Shown here piece after piece: positions 19,469-30,576 of a stretch of DNA of 64,000 nt. Location of the stretch: the NCBI RefSeq assembly GCF_010183535.1, contig NC_071332.1, forward strand, positions 3,906,001 to 3,970,000, in the 5' to 3' direction. Origin of the DNA: Caenorhabditis remanei (taxonomy: Eukaryota; Nematoda; Chromadorea; Rhabditida; Rhabditidae). The notes below the pieces were generated by a model. The model had not been told where the DNA came from. It saw nothing but the letters and a program-made list of their open reading frames with translations, and did no database searches. A program made the translations under genes and the position numbers. Every line of letters begins with the position of its first letter. Positions within the stretch are counted from its first letter, which is position 1.

Positions 19469-20450
19469 ATGCTCAATAACCTCCGTGTCGTAGAAAAACC
19501 GTCCGAGTCCAGAGACTTTATTGCTAGAATTCTGTCAGTGGATGTCTCGATAATTGTTTGGATGTTCATCATTGGAAAACAGTATCTGTTGTTTTTCATT
19601 TGCGCATATTATGCTTTTAACGTGTATGTTAGTGAGAATCCACCACTAGAAGAAATTCGATCGGTTGGCTATTATAAAAGAAAAATAAGAATCGCAATTA
19701 TCGGATCAATTCTCTATATAATCTCCCATGTTATCATTTTGAATTCGCTAGATTTGAGTGGATGGGTTAGTTATTTTCAAAATTTTGAAAATATTTGATC
19801 AATTTATAACAAATTGCAGACTTATTATACCATATACTGTCTTCTCAATGTGTTTTATCCGGTATTTTATATTCGATACACGTGGAAAGTTGTGGTTTTC
19901 AGCGGATTCAATTTGAAATATGGATATGGTATTGGACCTGTCATTTTTGGGATAATCGCTATTGTGATTCTTTTTTATCAGGTTAGTGGTATGTTTGTGG
20001 ATTTCAAGCTTTGAAGAAGCGTCTCTCCAAAACTAGCAAAGCTCTCAAGAAACTGTCAATTGCAAAATTATAGAGCTAGTTTTGATCTACGTTTTTGTAG
20101 TTGACAACTTTTTGATAGCTCTTCACATTTTTGAGATAACCGGCTCTAAAAATAGGTTGGCAGAGGCGGTGGAGCGACGCAGAGAAGCTAGAGTGTCTGA
20201 CTGTCCGCGTCTCTCCGTTTGCGGCTGTAAGATCCATTTTTAAAGGCAAATATTTCAAAATATGTAGCCATAGCTTTGATCTACAACACTTTTAAAAATT
20301 TCATCTTTCCAGAATCCCCAAGGCGGGCAGCAAATCCATGTCTGCGCATTGCTTCATTGTATCTACGATTTCTGTCTCACTTTCAAATATTTCTGTATCG
20401 AATTACCGGGTCCTGAAGAAACTTTATTGCAACGAATTAAAACTGAATGA
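19469..20450 (+). CDS. four-helix membrane protein family, paralogue A
   Basis: Exons 19469-19765, 19820-19981 and 20313-20450 (phases all 0) encode 198 residues. Hydrophobic segments: about residues 31-55 (VSIIVWMFIIGKQYLLFF...), 73-93 (IAIIGSILYIISHVIIL), 101-118 (YTIYCLLNVFYPVFYI) and 137-153 (GIGPVIFGIIAIVILFY). Conserved blocks shared with B and C are VEKPSE.RDFIAR, IRSV.YYK, Y.RYTWK, GFNLKYGYGIG and the cytosolic-looking tail LLHCIYDFCLTFKYFC, ending LLQRIKTE. I know no named family for it. An AATAAA lies at 20478-20483. Intron 2 contains an R1 repeat. Confidence 0.85.
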
Positions 20451-20488
20451 TGCATTTTTTGTTGATTTTGTAGAATTAATAAAAGATA

Positions 20489-21608
20489 CAGTAGCGAGCA
20501 TAAGTGAGCACCCCTTCATACTTTTATGTGTAACTCTGCTCAATCGTGTCCGTTTTGCAAAAACTTTTTTTTCAAAGGTAGCCAAAGTATTCATCAATAG
20601 GGATATATGTTTTTTGAAAAATTTCCATCACTGATTTTTTCGATAATCGATAATTCCTGATCTTGATTTGAAAATCCGAAAAAAAAACTTTTTATTTTTC
20701 TCTTGGAGTTATTGAGTTTTTTGTTTCAAAATGTTGGAAATAATCAAAATAAAATAAAAAATTATGTTGAATCGGTTTCTTAAACTCCGACCATCGTGCC
20801 AGAGCTCCAGATGTCAAAAGTAGTGGTCACGGGAAAGTCTTTATAACTCATCAAAAAATGCTCCAAATGTGTCGAAACATGTATCAAAAGACGTGTCTTG
20901 AGTTTTTCTACAAACCATCATCAAAAAGTTTTAATTTTGGAAAAAATAATTTTTCTAATTTTTTTCACTCAAAAATGATTTTATTCTTATTTTCTGATCA
21001 AAATAATACAGATATGTGTTTTATTATGTGTGATAAAGCACTTTGTATGCAGTTTTTGAAAAGTGTGCTCGTTTTATAGTCAGAAAATATCGGGAAATGG
21101 AGAGAAAATAAGAATAAAATCATTTTTGAGTGAAAAAAATTAGAAAAATTATTTTTTCCAAAATTAAAACTTTTTGATGATGGTTTGTAGAAAAACTCAA
21201 GACACGTCTTTTGATACATGTTTCGACACATTTGGAGCATTTTTTGATGAGTTATAAAGACTTTCCCGTGACCACTACTTTTGACTTCTGGAGCTCTGGC
21301 ACGATGGTCGGAGTTTAAGAAACCGATTCAACATAATTTTTTATTTTATTTTGATTATTTCCAACATTTTGAAACAAAAAACTCAATAACTCCAAGAGAA
21401 AAATAAAAAGTTTTTTTTCGGATTTTCAAATCAAGATCGGGAATTATCGATTATCGAAAAAATCAGTGATGGAAATTTTTCAAAAAACATATATCCCTAT
21501 TGATGAATACTTTGGCTACCTTTGAAAAAAAAGTTTTTGCAAAACGGACACGATTGAGCAGAGTTACACATAAAAGTATGAAGGGGTGCTCACTTATGCT
21601 CGCTACTG
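20489..21608. mobile_element. 1.1-kb TA-flanked foldback element
   Basis: Ends CAGTAGCGAGCATAAGTGAG and CTCACTTATGCTCGCTACTG with TA on both sides. Arms 20489-20995 and 21103-21608 are inverted copies with very few differences (for example TCTTGATTTG versus CAAATCAAGA). The TA duplication suggests Tc1/mariner-mediated movement. It split the 3' flank of paralogue A: AATTAATAAAAG is on one side and TATAAACTTATAA, contiguous in paralogue B, on the other. No transposase. Confidence 0.85.
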
Positions 21609-21797
21609 TATAAACTTATAAGTTCGGTCATACCTACACCCTCAAACCTTCCAGCTTTTCTACTTTTCTAATGTTCTTCTATTTCGGTAGAGCGCGGTCG
21701 TCTTGTGTGTCTTCTATCGGACCATCTGCCACCATCTGCTCCTCATTGATTCCCCACCCAATTGTCTAGTACGACCCTTTTTCTTGACCCACAAAAC

Positions 21798-23034
21798 ATG
21801 TTCAAAAAAATATTCGACCACTTCGATAACGCTCAATTTTTGTCTCGAATTTTTCACTGGATATCATTTTGAGTGTTATGTTGTTTATGCCTTCTGAAAA
21901 AGTGATCGATGGTTATGGTATTTACTCGCTGTGGCTAGTGTTTGCATACTTTGGTATCAACGGATACTTGACATTTAGTATCGAAGAAAACGCGATTCGA
22001 CCGGTGAACTATTATAAGAGAAATGTAAGAGTGGCTATAATTGGGACAATTATCTATTTAATTAGTCACTTTATTATTTTGTACTCACTCGATCCGGATG
22101 GATGGGTAAGTTATTAAGTTATTTATATGTTGTAGAAATCGATAATTAAGTTGCAGACCCACTATACCATATTCTGTCTACTCAATGTGTTTTATCTATT
22201 ATTTTATGTCCGATACACGTGGAAAGTTAAGGATATTAGTGGATTCAATTTGAGATATGGATATGGTATTGGACTAGCTGTTATCGGGATGATAAGTTAT
22301 GCGCTTTATTGTTATCAGGTTAGTTTTTCTCAAAATCTGGAAAAATTATCAAAAAGTTGTCAACTACAAAAATATAGAACAAGTTTTAAGCTACATTTTT
22401 GTAGTTAACAATTTCCTAGTAGCTCTTTTAGTTTTTGAGATAAGCGACTTTAACGGTGCAGACTTCCGTCAAGTGTGGTTCATTTTCAAATCGTCCTATC
22501 TCAAAAACGTGAATAGCTATCAAAAAATTGTCAAGTACAAAAATGTAACCCTTGATTTGGTCTATATTTTTGCAATTGACATCTTTTTGATAGTTTCTCT
22601 AGATTTCGAGATATGCGCCTTTGAAGATGCGCCTTAAAACCACAAAGGGAGAGACGCCGACAGTCAGACACTCTAGCTTCTCTGCGTCTCTTTCCCCGCT
22701 CACCGTTTCAAGCAACCTATCTTTAGAGTCGTTTATCTCAAAAGTGTGAAGAGCTACAAAAAAGTTGTAAACTGCAACAATGTAGCTCTAGACATTTGCA
22801 ATAAAACCAGTATACACATGTCATGGTAGAAAATTTGAAGACTTGCTGAAAACGGTCGGAAGACGCCAACTAGAGAAATCACAGCTGTTTTTCCAGAATT
22901 TCAAAACTATTCACGCACTCCAATTCTACACATTGCTTCATTGTATCTACGATTTCTGTCTCACTTTCAAATATTTCTGTGTCGAATTACCGGATCCTGA
23001 AGAGACTTTATTGCAACGGATTAAGACTGAATGA
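21798..23034 (+). pseudogene. four-helix membrane protein family, paralogue B, frameshifted
   Basis: Exons 21798-22105, 22157-22318 and 22897-23034 align end to end with paralogues A and C. In exon 1 the frame opened by the ATG at 21798 stops at TGA near 21870. One extra base in the T5 run at 21850-21854 would bring it into register with the rest of the exon (start SVMLFMPSEKV). Exons 2 and 3 are intact and keep the family motifs (YVRYTWK, NLRYGYGIG, LLHCIYDF, RIKTE). Either a recent pseudogene, a homopolymer sequencing error, or a shortened protein starting at 21869. The promoter region carries an end of the 138-bp MITE (GGTAGAGCGCGGTCG). Confidence 0.75.
22340..22800. repeat. R1 repeats in intron 2 of paralogue B
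   Basis: TATCAAAAAGTTGTCAACTA, ATTTTTGTAGTTAACAATTT, TTTTGCAATTGACATCTTTT and GAGACGCCGACAGTCAGACA, in two inverted sets. Confidence 0.7.
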
Positions 23035-23258
23035 TGCATTTTTTGTTGTTTTTGTTGAATTAATAAAAGTTATAAACTTATAACAATTGTTCTGTCATAC
23101 CTACGCCCTCAAACCTTCCAGCTTTTCTATTTTTCTAATGTTCTTCAGTTTCGGTAGAGCGTGGTTGTAGAGCTCTATTGTGCGTCTTCTATCGGACCAT
23201 CTGCCACCATACAATCATTGATTTTCCCCTCTAGTGAAACCATTCCCCCCTCTCAACC

Positions 23259-24595
23259 ATGCTCTATGTTGTAGAAAAACCGTCAGAGTATAGAGACTTT
23301 ATTGCTAGAGTTGGCTCACTGGATGTCATATACGCTATTTGGACAGTAAATACCGCATACGGAAATCATGAAATAATGGGTTATTTGCCGTTCTTAGTAC
23401 TCGGTTATCTTGGTTTCAACTTGAATCTTTCTATCAAAATGCAACCAGATACAATTCGATCGGTGGACTATTATAAGGGAAAAATGAGAGTGGCTATAAT
23501 TGGGTCAATTATCTATTTAATTGGTCATTTCATTGTTTTGTACTCACTCGATTTGGATGGATGGGTAAGTTATCTCTATGTTGTACATAAAAATCGATAA
23601 TTAAATTGCAGACCCACTATACCATATTCAACCTTCTCAATGTGTTTTATGCATTATTTTATATCAGATACACATGGAAAATTGTGGATATTATCGGATT
23701 CAACTTGAAATATGGATATGGTATTGGACTAGCTGTTTGTGCACTAGTCACTATAATTGTTTGCTGGTATCAGGTTGGTTTTTTTTTGCTTTAATCTTTG
23801 AAATCGGTATATCTCTAAAGCTTGACAAGTTATCAAAAATATTCCAACTACGAAATTATAGAGCAAGTTTTCAGCGACATTTTTGTAGTTGACAGTTTTC
23901 CAAAAGCTCTTTTGGTTTTACAGCTATGCCAGAGTTGCATGGAAGTGAAAATTTCTTATCCGGAAGTCGGAAGTCGGAAGTGAAAAAACGCCCGGAAGTG
24001 GGAAGTTGGAAGTCGGAAGTCGGAATTATATTTTTTCGCAAATATTCAAAAACTCCAAGAGAAAAGATCATAAAATTGGCGGAAATCAGTGGAAAATTAG
24101 GTTTTGGATGAAGAAAAGCCAATTTTCTCTCTTTTGAGACCATTTTTTCAAGTATTTCTGCGAAATATACTTTTCGGAAATTCCACAGTTAAATATGGAA
24201 TGACGGAAGTCGGAAGTGAAATTCCTTATCCGGAAGTCGGAAGTCGGAATTCCATGCAACTCTGAGCTATGCGCCTTTAAAATGACATGTTTTGTCAAAT
24301 GGCGGTTTTACCCATCTTCAAACCGTAAAAAACCTATGAAAGCTATCAAAAAGTTGTCAACTGCAAAATTAGAGAGCTAGTTTTTTTCTACCGTAATAAC
24401 AAAAATTGCAGACAAATGGTTGTCTACCCGTACTCTAAAACTAACATGCATTTTCAGAATCTTCGAAAAATGCGCATATATGAAGTCTACGCATTACTTC
24501 ATTGTATCTACGATTTCTGTCTCACTTTCAAATATTTTTGTATCGAAATACCGGGTCCTGAAGAGACTTTATTGCAACGGATTAAGACTGAATGA
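23259..24595 (+). CDS. four-helix membrane protein family, paralogue C
   Basis: Exons 23259-23564, 23612-23773 and 24458-24595 join in phase 0 to give 201 residues. It has the same layout as paralogue A: a variable first third (RVGSLDVIYAIWTVNTAYGN), then the conserved RSVDYYKGK, RVAIIGSIIYLIGHF, YTIFNLLNVFYALFYIRY, NLKYGYGIGLAV and the nearly identical tail ending LLQRIKTE. Intron 2 holds an R1 repeat interrupted by the GGAAGTC foldback element. The upstream flank repeats ATCTGCCACCAT and TTTTCCCCTCTAG as in A. A tandem, recently duplicated gene; product unknown. Confidence 0.85.
23931..24263. mobile_element. GGAAGTC foldback element, copy 3, in an R1 repeat
   Basis: Perfect terminal repeats AGAGTTGCATGGAA and TTCCATGCAACTCT. 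Internal arrays of CGGAAGTCGGAAGT surround a core with CGCAAATATTCAAAAACTCC. The flanks GCTATGC and GCTATGCGCC suggest a target duplication of about 7 bp at the R1 sequence GATATGCGCC. This is the cleanest member of the family. Confidence 0.85.
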
Positions 24596-24883
24596 TGTAT
24601 TTTTTTTGTTTTTTTTTTGTTGAATTAATAAATCTTTGATAATTTATTGAAAATATCCGGGCTCTCGATGTAATCATTCGGTTTAAAGCCACAAGTTTCT
24701 CATATCTTGAAGAGAAACGCTGAGTTCACATTCCTTCAGAGCTTTTTGAAATTTAAAGAAAAAAGAAAAACTAAAATTCAAAATCCCTCGCTTTTATTTT
24801 CCTGGCCGAACGCCGTGGCCGAGTTTCCGACATCCGTGTACTCCTCGTGGACAACTGGTTTTTATTTTTATTTTGCATTTTTC

Positions 24884-26836
24884 ATGGAGCCAATTCTATC
24901 AGAATGGGATGATTCTCAATCAATTGTCAAGTCAAAAATTACTAATCGAGTAAGAAATTATCGATTTTTAGAGAAAAATAGATTTTTTAAATAGATTTTT
25001 GCATATTTCAGGCTTCAATCCGAATTTTGGAGCGATATCCACTGAAAGAAACTGATGTGGAGACACTTTTCGAGGCGGAAGAGATGACCGGTGGGGAGCC
25101 CGAAGAGCTCTATAAATTGGTAATTGAGAAGAAAAAAGAAAATTAATTTTTTTTTGAAAATTTGGAAAAAAATTATTTTTCAGTGCCGACAACTTCTAAA
25201 CGTGTGGAAGTACGCGATATTTTTTCAGCCGAAGCCGGAAAATTTTGTGGAATTGTTGCAAGAGGTGGGCGGAGTCGAAAAATCAAGAAAAATTGGGAAA
25301 AAGGGGAAAAATCGCTGAAAAATCACTTTTTTTTTCTGAAAATTGACATTTTACATGTAAAAATCTAGTTTTAAGTATAAATATTGATTTTTCGGACGAA
25401 ATTCTGGTTAAAAATTGCTGGAAAACCTTATGTTTATATTTACTTTTTCAAATTCAAAAAATATGCTTAGAAATTACCAAAATCCAGCAAAAACTTCCCG
25501 AAAATCGCTAAAAATGTGCGAAAAGTCGATTTTTCTAGCATTTTATGCTGAAAATTATCAAAATTCTCTTTTTTTTTTAATTTTCGAGACAAAATTCCGG
25601 TTTTGGGACTCAAATTTGTCAAAAACGCTGGAAAAATCAATTTTTCCAGAATTTCACGCTTCTTACAACCGCGCTCTACCGAAACCGAAGAAAATAGTGT
25701 GTGAAATTGAGAGAATCAGAGAAAAAGAGACATTTTTCAAGGGCATTTCGGTGGAGCGCAATTGTAAGAGCTGTGTCGTGCTAATATATTATTTCAGCTA
25801 CTTTATGCTCAAAAATTTTTACCCTAAAATTGAAAAAAATGATCGAAAAATCAATTTTCAAAGTATTTTATGCTAATAATCATCAAAATTCTCATTTTTT
25901 GACTAAGACCGGTTTGTTTGATAAATTTTTAGCCAAAAACGCTAGGAAAATTAAATTGTAATTTTTCTCGAATTAAGATGGTTTTCTCAATTTTTCAAGC
26001 GTTTTATGCTGAAAATCCTCGAAATTTTCCAATTTTTGGCATAAAATTCACTAAAACACGTTTTTAAATTAAATTTTTGAGACACAATTCGGATTTAAAG
26101 ACTCAAAATTACCAAAAACGGTAAGAAAATTACTTTTTTTACGCTTTTATCCAGAATTTTTCCCGAAAAATTAATTTTTCTAGTATTCGAAAGCTAAAAA
26201 TTATCAAATTTCTCATTTTTAGTGGTTTTTTTAACACAAAATTCAGGTTTTGACACTCGTATTTGCCAAAAACTCTGGGAAAATCAATTTTTAACGCTTT
26301 CATCCAGCTTATTTTTCTTGAAATAAGCTATTAGCACGACATGCCTCTTACAACCGCGCTCTACCGAAACCGGAGAAAATAGTGTGCGAAATTGAGAGAC
26401 TCAGAGAAAAATAGACATTTTCAAAGGCATTTCGTTAGAGCGCAGTTGTAAGAACTGGGCCAAGCTAATATTTTTCAATTTTTCAAGTGTTTTATGCTTA
26501 AAATCTTCAAAATTTTCTCATTTTTTCCAGAAAAACTACCCGCCACCGGTTATCAAGGGTCTCCTCGAAGCGTACACATCCGAAACGACGGCAGAAATCG
26601 TCGAGCACCTCGCCACCGCTTCTCACTCTGCCATTCCACGTGTCTTGTCAACAGATTGGAGTTGTCGTACAGTAACCCGACGGAATGACGTGGCGACGTC
26701 CGATCGAGAAGCAATTTTGACGTTTTCCACTGTCGACGGCGTGAAACGAATCGAATTGAGTGGGCGGGACTTGGAGAAGTTGTATTGGAGTGTGAATCGA
26801 GTGCAGACGTCGTTGGATTCCTTGTTGGAGCGATGA
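24884..26836 (+). CDS. COMM-domain protein (COMMD family)
   Basis: Four exons (24884-24949, 25012-25119, 25184-25264, 26531-26836) all in phase 0 give 186 residues, close to the usual COMMD length. The helical N-terminal part runs to about residue 110. The C-terminal 70 residues have the COMM pattern: VLSTDWSCRTVTRR, then a strand AILTFSTVDGVKRIEL, then the helix LEKLYWSVNRVQTSLDSLL. In other animals COMMD proteins form the Commander complex with CCDC22/CCDC93 and act in endosomal recycling; which paralogue this is I cannot say. Intron 3 is unusually long because it holds two 138-bp MITE copies. Confidence 0.8.
25659..25785. repeat. 138-bp MITE copy in the COMMD intron
   Basis: CTTCTTACAACCGCGCTCTA on the left and GGTGGAGCGCAATTGTAAGA on the right, with the family core GAAATTGAGAGAATCAGAGA. 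TGTCGTGCTAATA survives at the right end. Confidence 0.8.
26331..26469. repeat. 138-bp MITE copy in the COMMD intron
   Basis: TTAGCACGACATGCCTCTTA on the left and GAGCGCAGTTGTAAGAAC, CAAGCTAAT on the right; nearly full length and in the same orientation as the copy 670 bp upstream. Confidence 0.8.
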
Positions 26837-27473
26837 GAATGGAGAATTATTGATAAACTTTTTGAATTTTATGTAAATTTCACTGGGGCACACTTTAATA
26901 AGCTCCGCCCCTTTTTGTTCCATTGCGATAGCTTGAAATATTTTTTTTAAATGTGTGAAATGAGACCCGCCTACAATTATAGAAATAGGTGAAAGGTCGA
27001 AATTTCTGATAGAAAACTCTCAAAAATCGAGAAAAAACTATGATTTTCGTTAAAAATCGCAGAAAAATTAGGCTTTTTGAAAAGAATTTCGAAATTTTCT
27101 GTTAGAATTTTCGATAAAAATTGCTAAAAATCGATTTTCTAGCAGAAAATTGTCAAAAATCGGGAAAAATATGATTTTCGTGGAAAAATCGCAGGAAAAT
27201 CAGTTTTTTTTTTTGAAATTCTAGAGCGAAAATTAAATTTTTCGAAATTTTTCGTTAGAATTTTCCTATTTTAGATTTAAAAAATTGAAAAAAAAACGCT
27301 CAAATCGACTTTTCGCTCAAAATGCGTATATTTTTCTGATAACAATCATAAAAATCTCGATTTTCTACGATTTCCAGTAAAATTTTTCTAAATTTGGCTT
27401 CAAAAATTACAAAAAAAGACACAATTAACAACAAAAACACTCAAAAATTAACAAAAAACTACAAAAAAGTGAA

Positions 27474-30400
27474 CTAAGAATTCCTCAAAAATTTATCATA
27501 AGCAACGGGGAACGTCTTCGCCGCCAACATCGCGAATCCGGCATCAGAAGCATGAAGAAAATGTTCCAGTTTCACTAAATCAACGTGGGAATCATCTGAA
27601 TCCTCGACGATGACTTCAGAAGCATCTTTCCGAGATTCTTTTTTCTCTGCCAACTGGTAGTGAGCCCTTCCCAATCGATTCAAAAAGTCGTGACGAGATT
27701 TGATGACACTCAGCGAGCAACGGAGGATGAACGGGTGCTCCAGAATCGTTTCGTTGTTGATTCGCATCACGTCACGAACGTATTTGTAGGTACGGGACAC
27801 TAGTTTGGCGTCTGAAAATTTTGAAATTTTTTTCCAAAAATCCGTTATTTTTTGCTTGAAAATGCAGAAAAATCCAATGAAAACTCTCGAAATTCCTGGT
27901 ACGGTAATCTGAGCAAGCGCGCTCTACCGAAACCAAGCAAAAATTGTTTGGAGAGACGCAGAGAACACGATTTCGATGGAGCGCATTTGTGAAAAGCCGA
28001 ACTTTTTTTTACAACTGCGCCCCACCGCAAATCTCGCGCGCCGACACAGTTTTTGACCAATTTTCGCTATTTTTCATAATAATTTACCGGAAAAAAATGA
28101 AGAAAATAGCAAAAAATAGGTCGAAAACTGTGAAAATCTGTTCGGCTTTTCACAAACGCGCTCCACCGAAATCATGCTCTCTGCGTCTCTCCACACACAA
28201 TTTCTCTCAGTTTCGGTAGAGCGCGCTTGCTGTGTGAATCTCAGATTACTGTAATCCACCTCACCTACCCATCATAAAAAGCCGCGGATCTACCGTAACC
28301 AAAGTCTTCAACTGTGTCTGACTGAAATTCAACTCTTTCGTGAACATTTTCACCAATCTCTCCAATGGACCCGTTCCAAACATTATGATTCTCGGCTCTT
28401 TCACAATTATCTCTCGTGTCGTTTTCGCATTTAATTTGAACTGTTGTTGGAGCCATCCGAGTCGCGAATCAATCAATTCCACGTTGCAATTCAACCAGTA
28501 TCGATACTCTTTCACGATCTTTCGTCGCTCCGGTTTCGTGAATTTCTGGAGAAAGAAAATCGGAGAATACATTTTTTTAAATAAAAGTTTTCGGATTTTA
28601 CATTTTTCTCGAAATCTTGTGAATCAAAGACGGTGTTCTGGCCTAGGATTCGTCAACTCGGCCATCGTGATCAGGGTTGGGAAATCCCGGGCCGAGGAAA
28701 TGTCCGGCCCGGCCCGGCCTGGTCGGCCCGGATTCAAAAATTGTGCATAATTTTTTCACATATTTTTTCGAAATTTTCAATAAAAAATGATCAAAATGCT
28801 CCAAAATTCTCGTACACTTCAGTTTTTATCGATATTCCAAAACATTGTCGAAAATTCGACTTTTCTGCGAAAAATTCAACAAATTTTCAACAAATTTCAA
28901 ATTTCTACTGTAGCCGGGCCGGGCCGGCGGGCTGACCGGGCCGGGCCGAGGAAAATTTTTTGGTCGGCCCGGCCCGGCCCGGAATTCCCCAACCCTGATC
29001 GTGATACTGTGAAAAAATAAAGTTTCGACAATGATTTTCAAACAAATTTTCGCGGGCTAAAACGCAAGGGGGATCGTGGGGCGGAGCTTAATCTGCAAGC
29101 GGCGCGGATATAATTCCAGCTGATTTTTAAACGAACAACAATGAATTTCAAGATAAATTTGGGTTTTAATTGATGTTTTCAACGTTTTTTGCATCGACTA
29201 AAACCCAAATTTGTCTTGAAATTCATCGTTGCTCGTTAAAAAATCAGCTGGAATTATATCCGCGCCGCTTGCAGATTAAGCTCCGCCCACGATCCCCCTT
29301 GCGTTTTAGCCCGCGAAAGTTTGTTTGAAAATCCTTGTCGAAACTTTAACAGTATCTCGCCACATTGTGCTACCGTAATACTTTGAGGGAAAATTTGAAT
29401 TTTATTTCATTTTTCGTTTTTCTGCGAAAAAATATGATGAAAATCGCTTGTAAATCGCAAACTACTGCAAAATTTCCCCCCAAAACATTAACTTCAACCC
29501 ATATTACTTTCATCTCCAAATAATTGAGTCTCGTCCGCATATCATTAACATCTTGTATCAAAAAGAACGGATTTCTTGTCAAATACGAGCCGATCTCCTC
29601 GTTTTCGAATCCAATTTCCTCCTGCATCAACTCGATTTTCAGACGGACATCCTCCATTTCAAGTCGTAACAAGTGCCGTCCGATACTCGTTGTATTCTCA
29701 ATTTCAGCCAAATCCACTCCGATATCAACGAGAAATCGGAGAAGTGGCGAATGATTGACGAATGGAACGAGAGTTAGAGAGTGAACAGGAGGGAGATCCG
29801 ATGGGTCGAATGGATGAGGATTCGATGGAGACGGCGGTTCGGAGAGATTCGAATTCGACAGTTCTCCACAGGAATAGTCGATGAGACGGTATCGAGGATA
29901 GCCTGGAAAATGGGAATTTGCGAAAAACTAATTCGATTTTTTTCGAAAGTGAGTATCGGCTGGGGTGCCTGCGGCGCTAAAATCGGCTGGGGTGCCTGCG
30001 CCGCTAAAATCGGCTGGGGTGCCTGCGCCGCTAAAATCGGCTGGGGTGCCTGTGGCGCTAGAATCGGCTGGGGTGCCTGCGCCGCTAGAATCGGCTGGGG
30101 TGCCTCCATCGCAAACGAGAGAGTATCGGCGCAGAGAGACGCAGAGTTTTTTTCTTTTTTTCTCGCGCCAACTCTGATTTTCACAGTTTTTGGCCTATTT
30201 TCGCTGTTTTTCATAATTTAAAAAAAAATTGTGAAAATCTCGTTGCGATGGGGCGCAGTTGTAAGAGAGGGGGGGGGGCTGCTAATATTAAAATTCTCAA
30301 TTTTTCACGGATTTTCCGGCTAAAAATCCCATTTCTCCTCTACGAACCGGTCTCCCTCTTCAACCTCCTGGCCTCTTCGAAGACTGGAGCTGAAATTGTC

Positions 30401-30576
30401 TGCGTCTCTCGCATCATCAACTCTCTCTCATCCTTCAGCTGAATCTCCTGTTCGAATCTCTCGATAATCTCTCGATTCGTCTCGTTTTCCTCTTCTGAAA
30501 GAGCATTCTGAAGACTCGTCTCACTCAGTGTCTCCACTTGTTTTGATGCATATTCTGGCGGTTTTTTGGGTGTCAT
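27474..30576 (-). CDS. MTERF3-like mitochondrial transcription termination factor family protein
   Basis: Exons 30576-30348, 29902-29508, 28545-28269 and 27811-27474 join with matching phases (1, 0, 1) and encode 412 residues, about the length of animal MTERF3. The region from about residue 150 shows the repeating 30-residue mTERF helices: LLRFLVDIGVDLAEIENT, GSYLTRNPFFLIQDVNDM, REIIVKEPRIIMFGTG, LKTLVTVDPRLFMMG and ILEHPFILRCSLSVIKSRH followed by DFLNRLGRAHYQL. The last two match the MTERF3 C-terminus best. Role by family: binding mitochondrial DNA or rRNA to modulate transcription and ribosome assembly. The N-terminus is not strongly basic, so import is inferred. An AG directly before the ATG suggests trans-splicing. 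Introns hold several foldbacks. Confidence 0.85.
27905..28245. repeat. degenerate 138-bp MITE copies
   Basis: GCGCGCTCTACCGAAACC (27916), TTTACAACTGCGCCCCACCG (28008), CGCGCTCCACCGAAATC (28157) and TTTCGGTAGAGCGCGCTTGC (28210) mark nested terminal repeats in the last intron of the MTERF gene. Confidence 0.65.
28672..28997. mobile_element. GGGCC-type hAT MITE in an MTERF intron
   Basis: Ends CAGGGTTGGG and CCCAACCCTG with an exact 8-bp duplication ATCGTGAT on each side (28664-28671 and 28998-29005). Subterminal GGCCC/GGGCC runs surround an AT-rich core. A partial relative is at about 61540-61750. Confidence 0.9.
29020..29346. repeat. foldback element, about 150-bp arms
   Basis: AAAGTTTCGACAATGATTTT, CGCGGGCTAAAACGCAAGGG and GGATATAATTCCAGCTGATT on the left are mirrored by CCTTGTCGAAACTTT, CCCTTGCGTTTTAGCCCGCG and AATCAGCTGGAATTATATCC on the right. 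It sits inside intron 2 of the MTERF gene. Confidence 0.85.
29955..30110. repeat. 27-bp minisatellite, about six copies
   Basis: The unit starts ATCGGCTGGGGTGCCTGC and continues G(C/G)CGCTA(A/G)A. Because 27 is a multiple of three it stays open on both strands (APQPILAAQ repeats on the minus strand), but it lies in MTERF intron 1 between good splice sites, so it is probably not coding. MITE-like ends flank it (GCGCAGAGAGACGCAGAG; CGATGGGGCGCAGTTGTAAG). Confidence 0.8.

Noticed and set aside
29774..30214. 146-codon frames on both strands
   Set aside because: Produced by the 27-bp repeat and by MTERF exon 2 shadow frames; consensus splice sites remove the repeat as intron.
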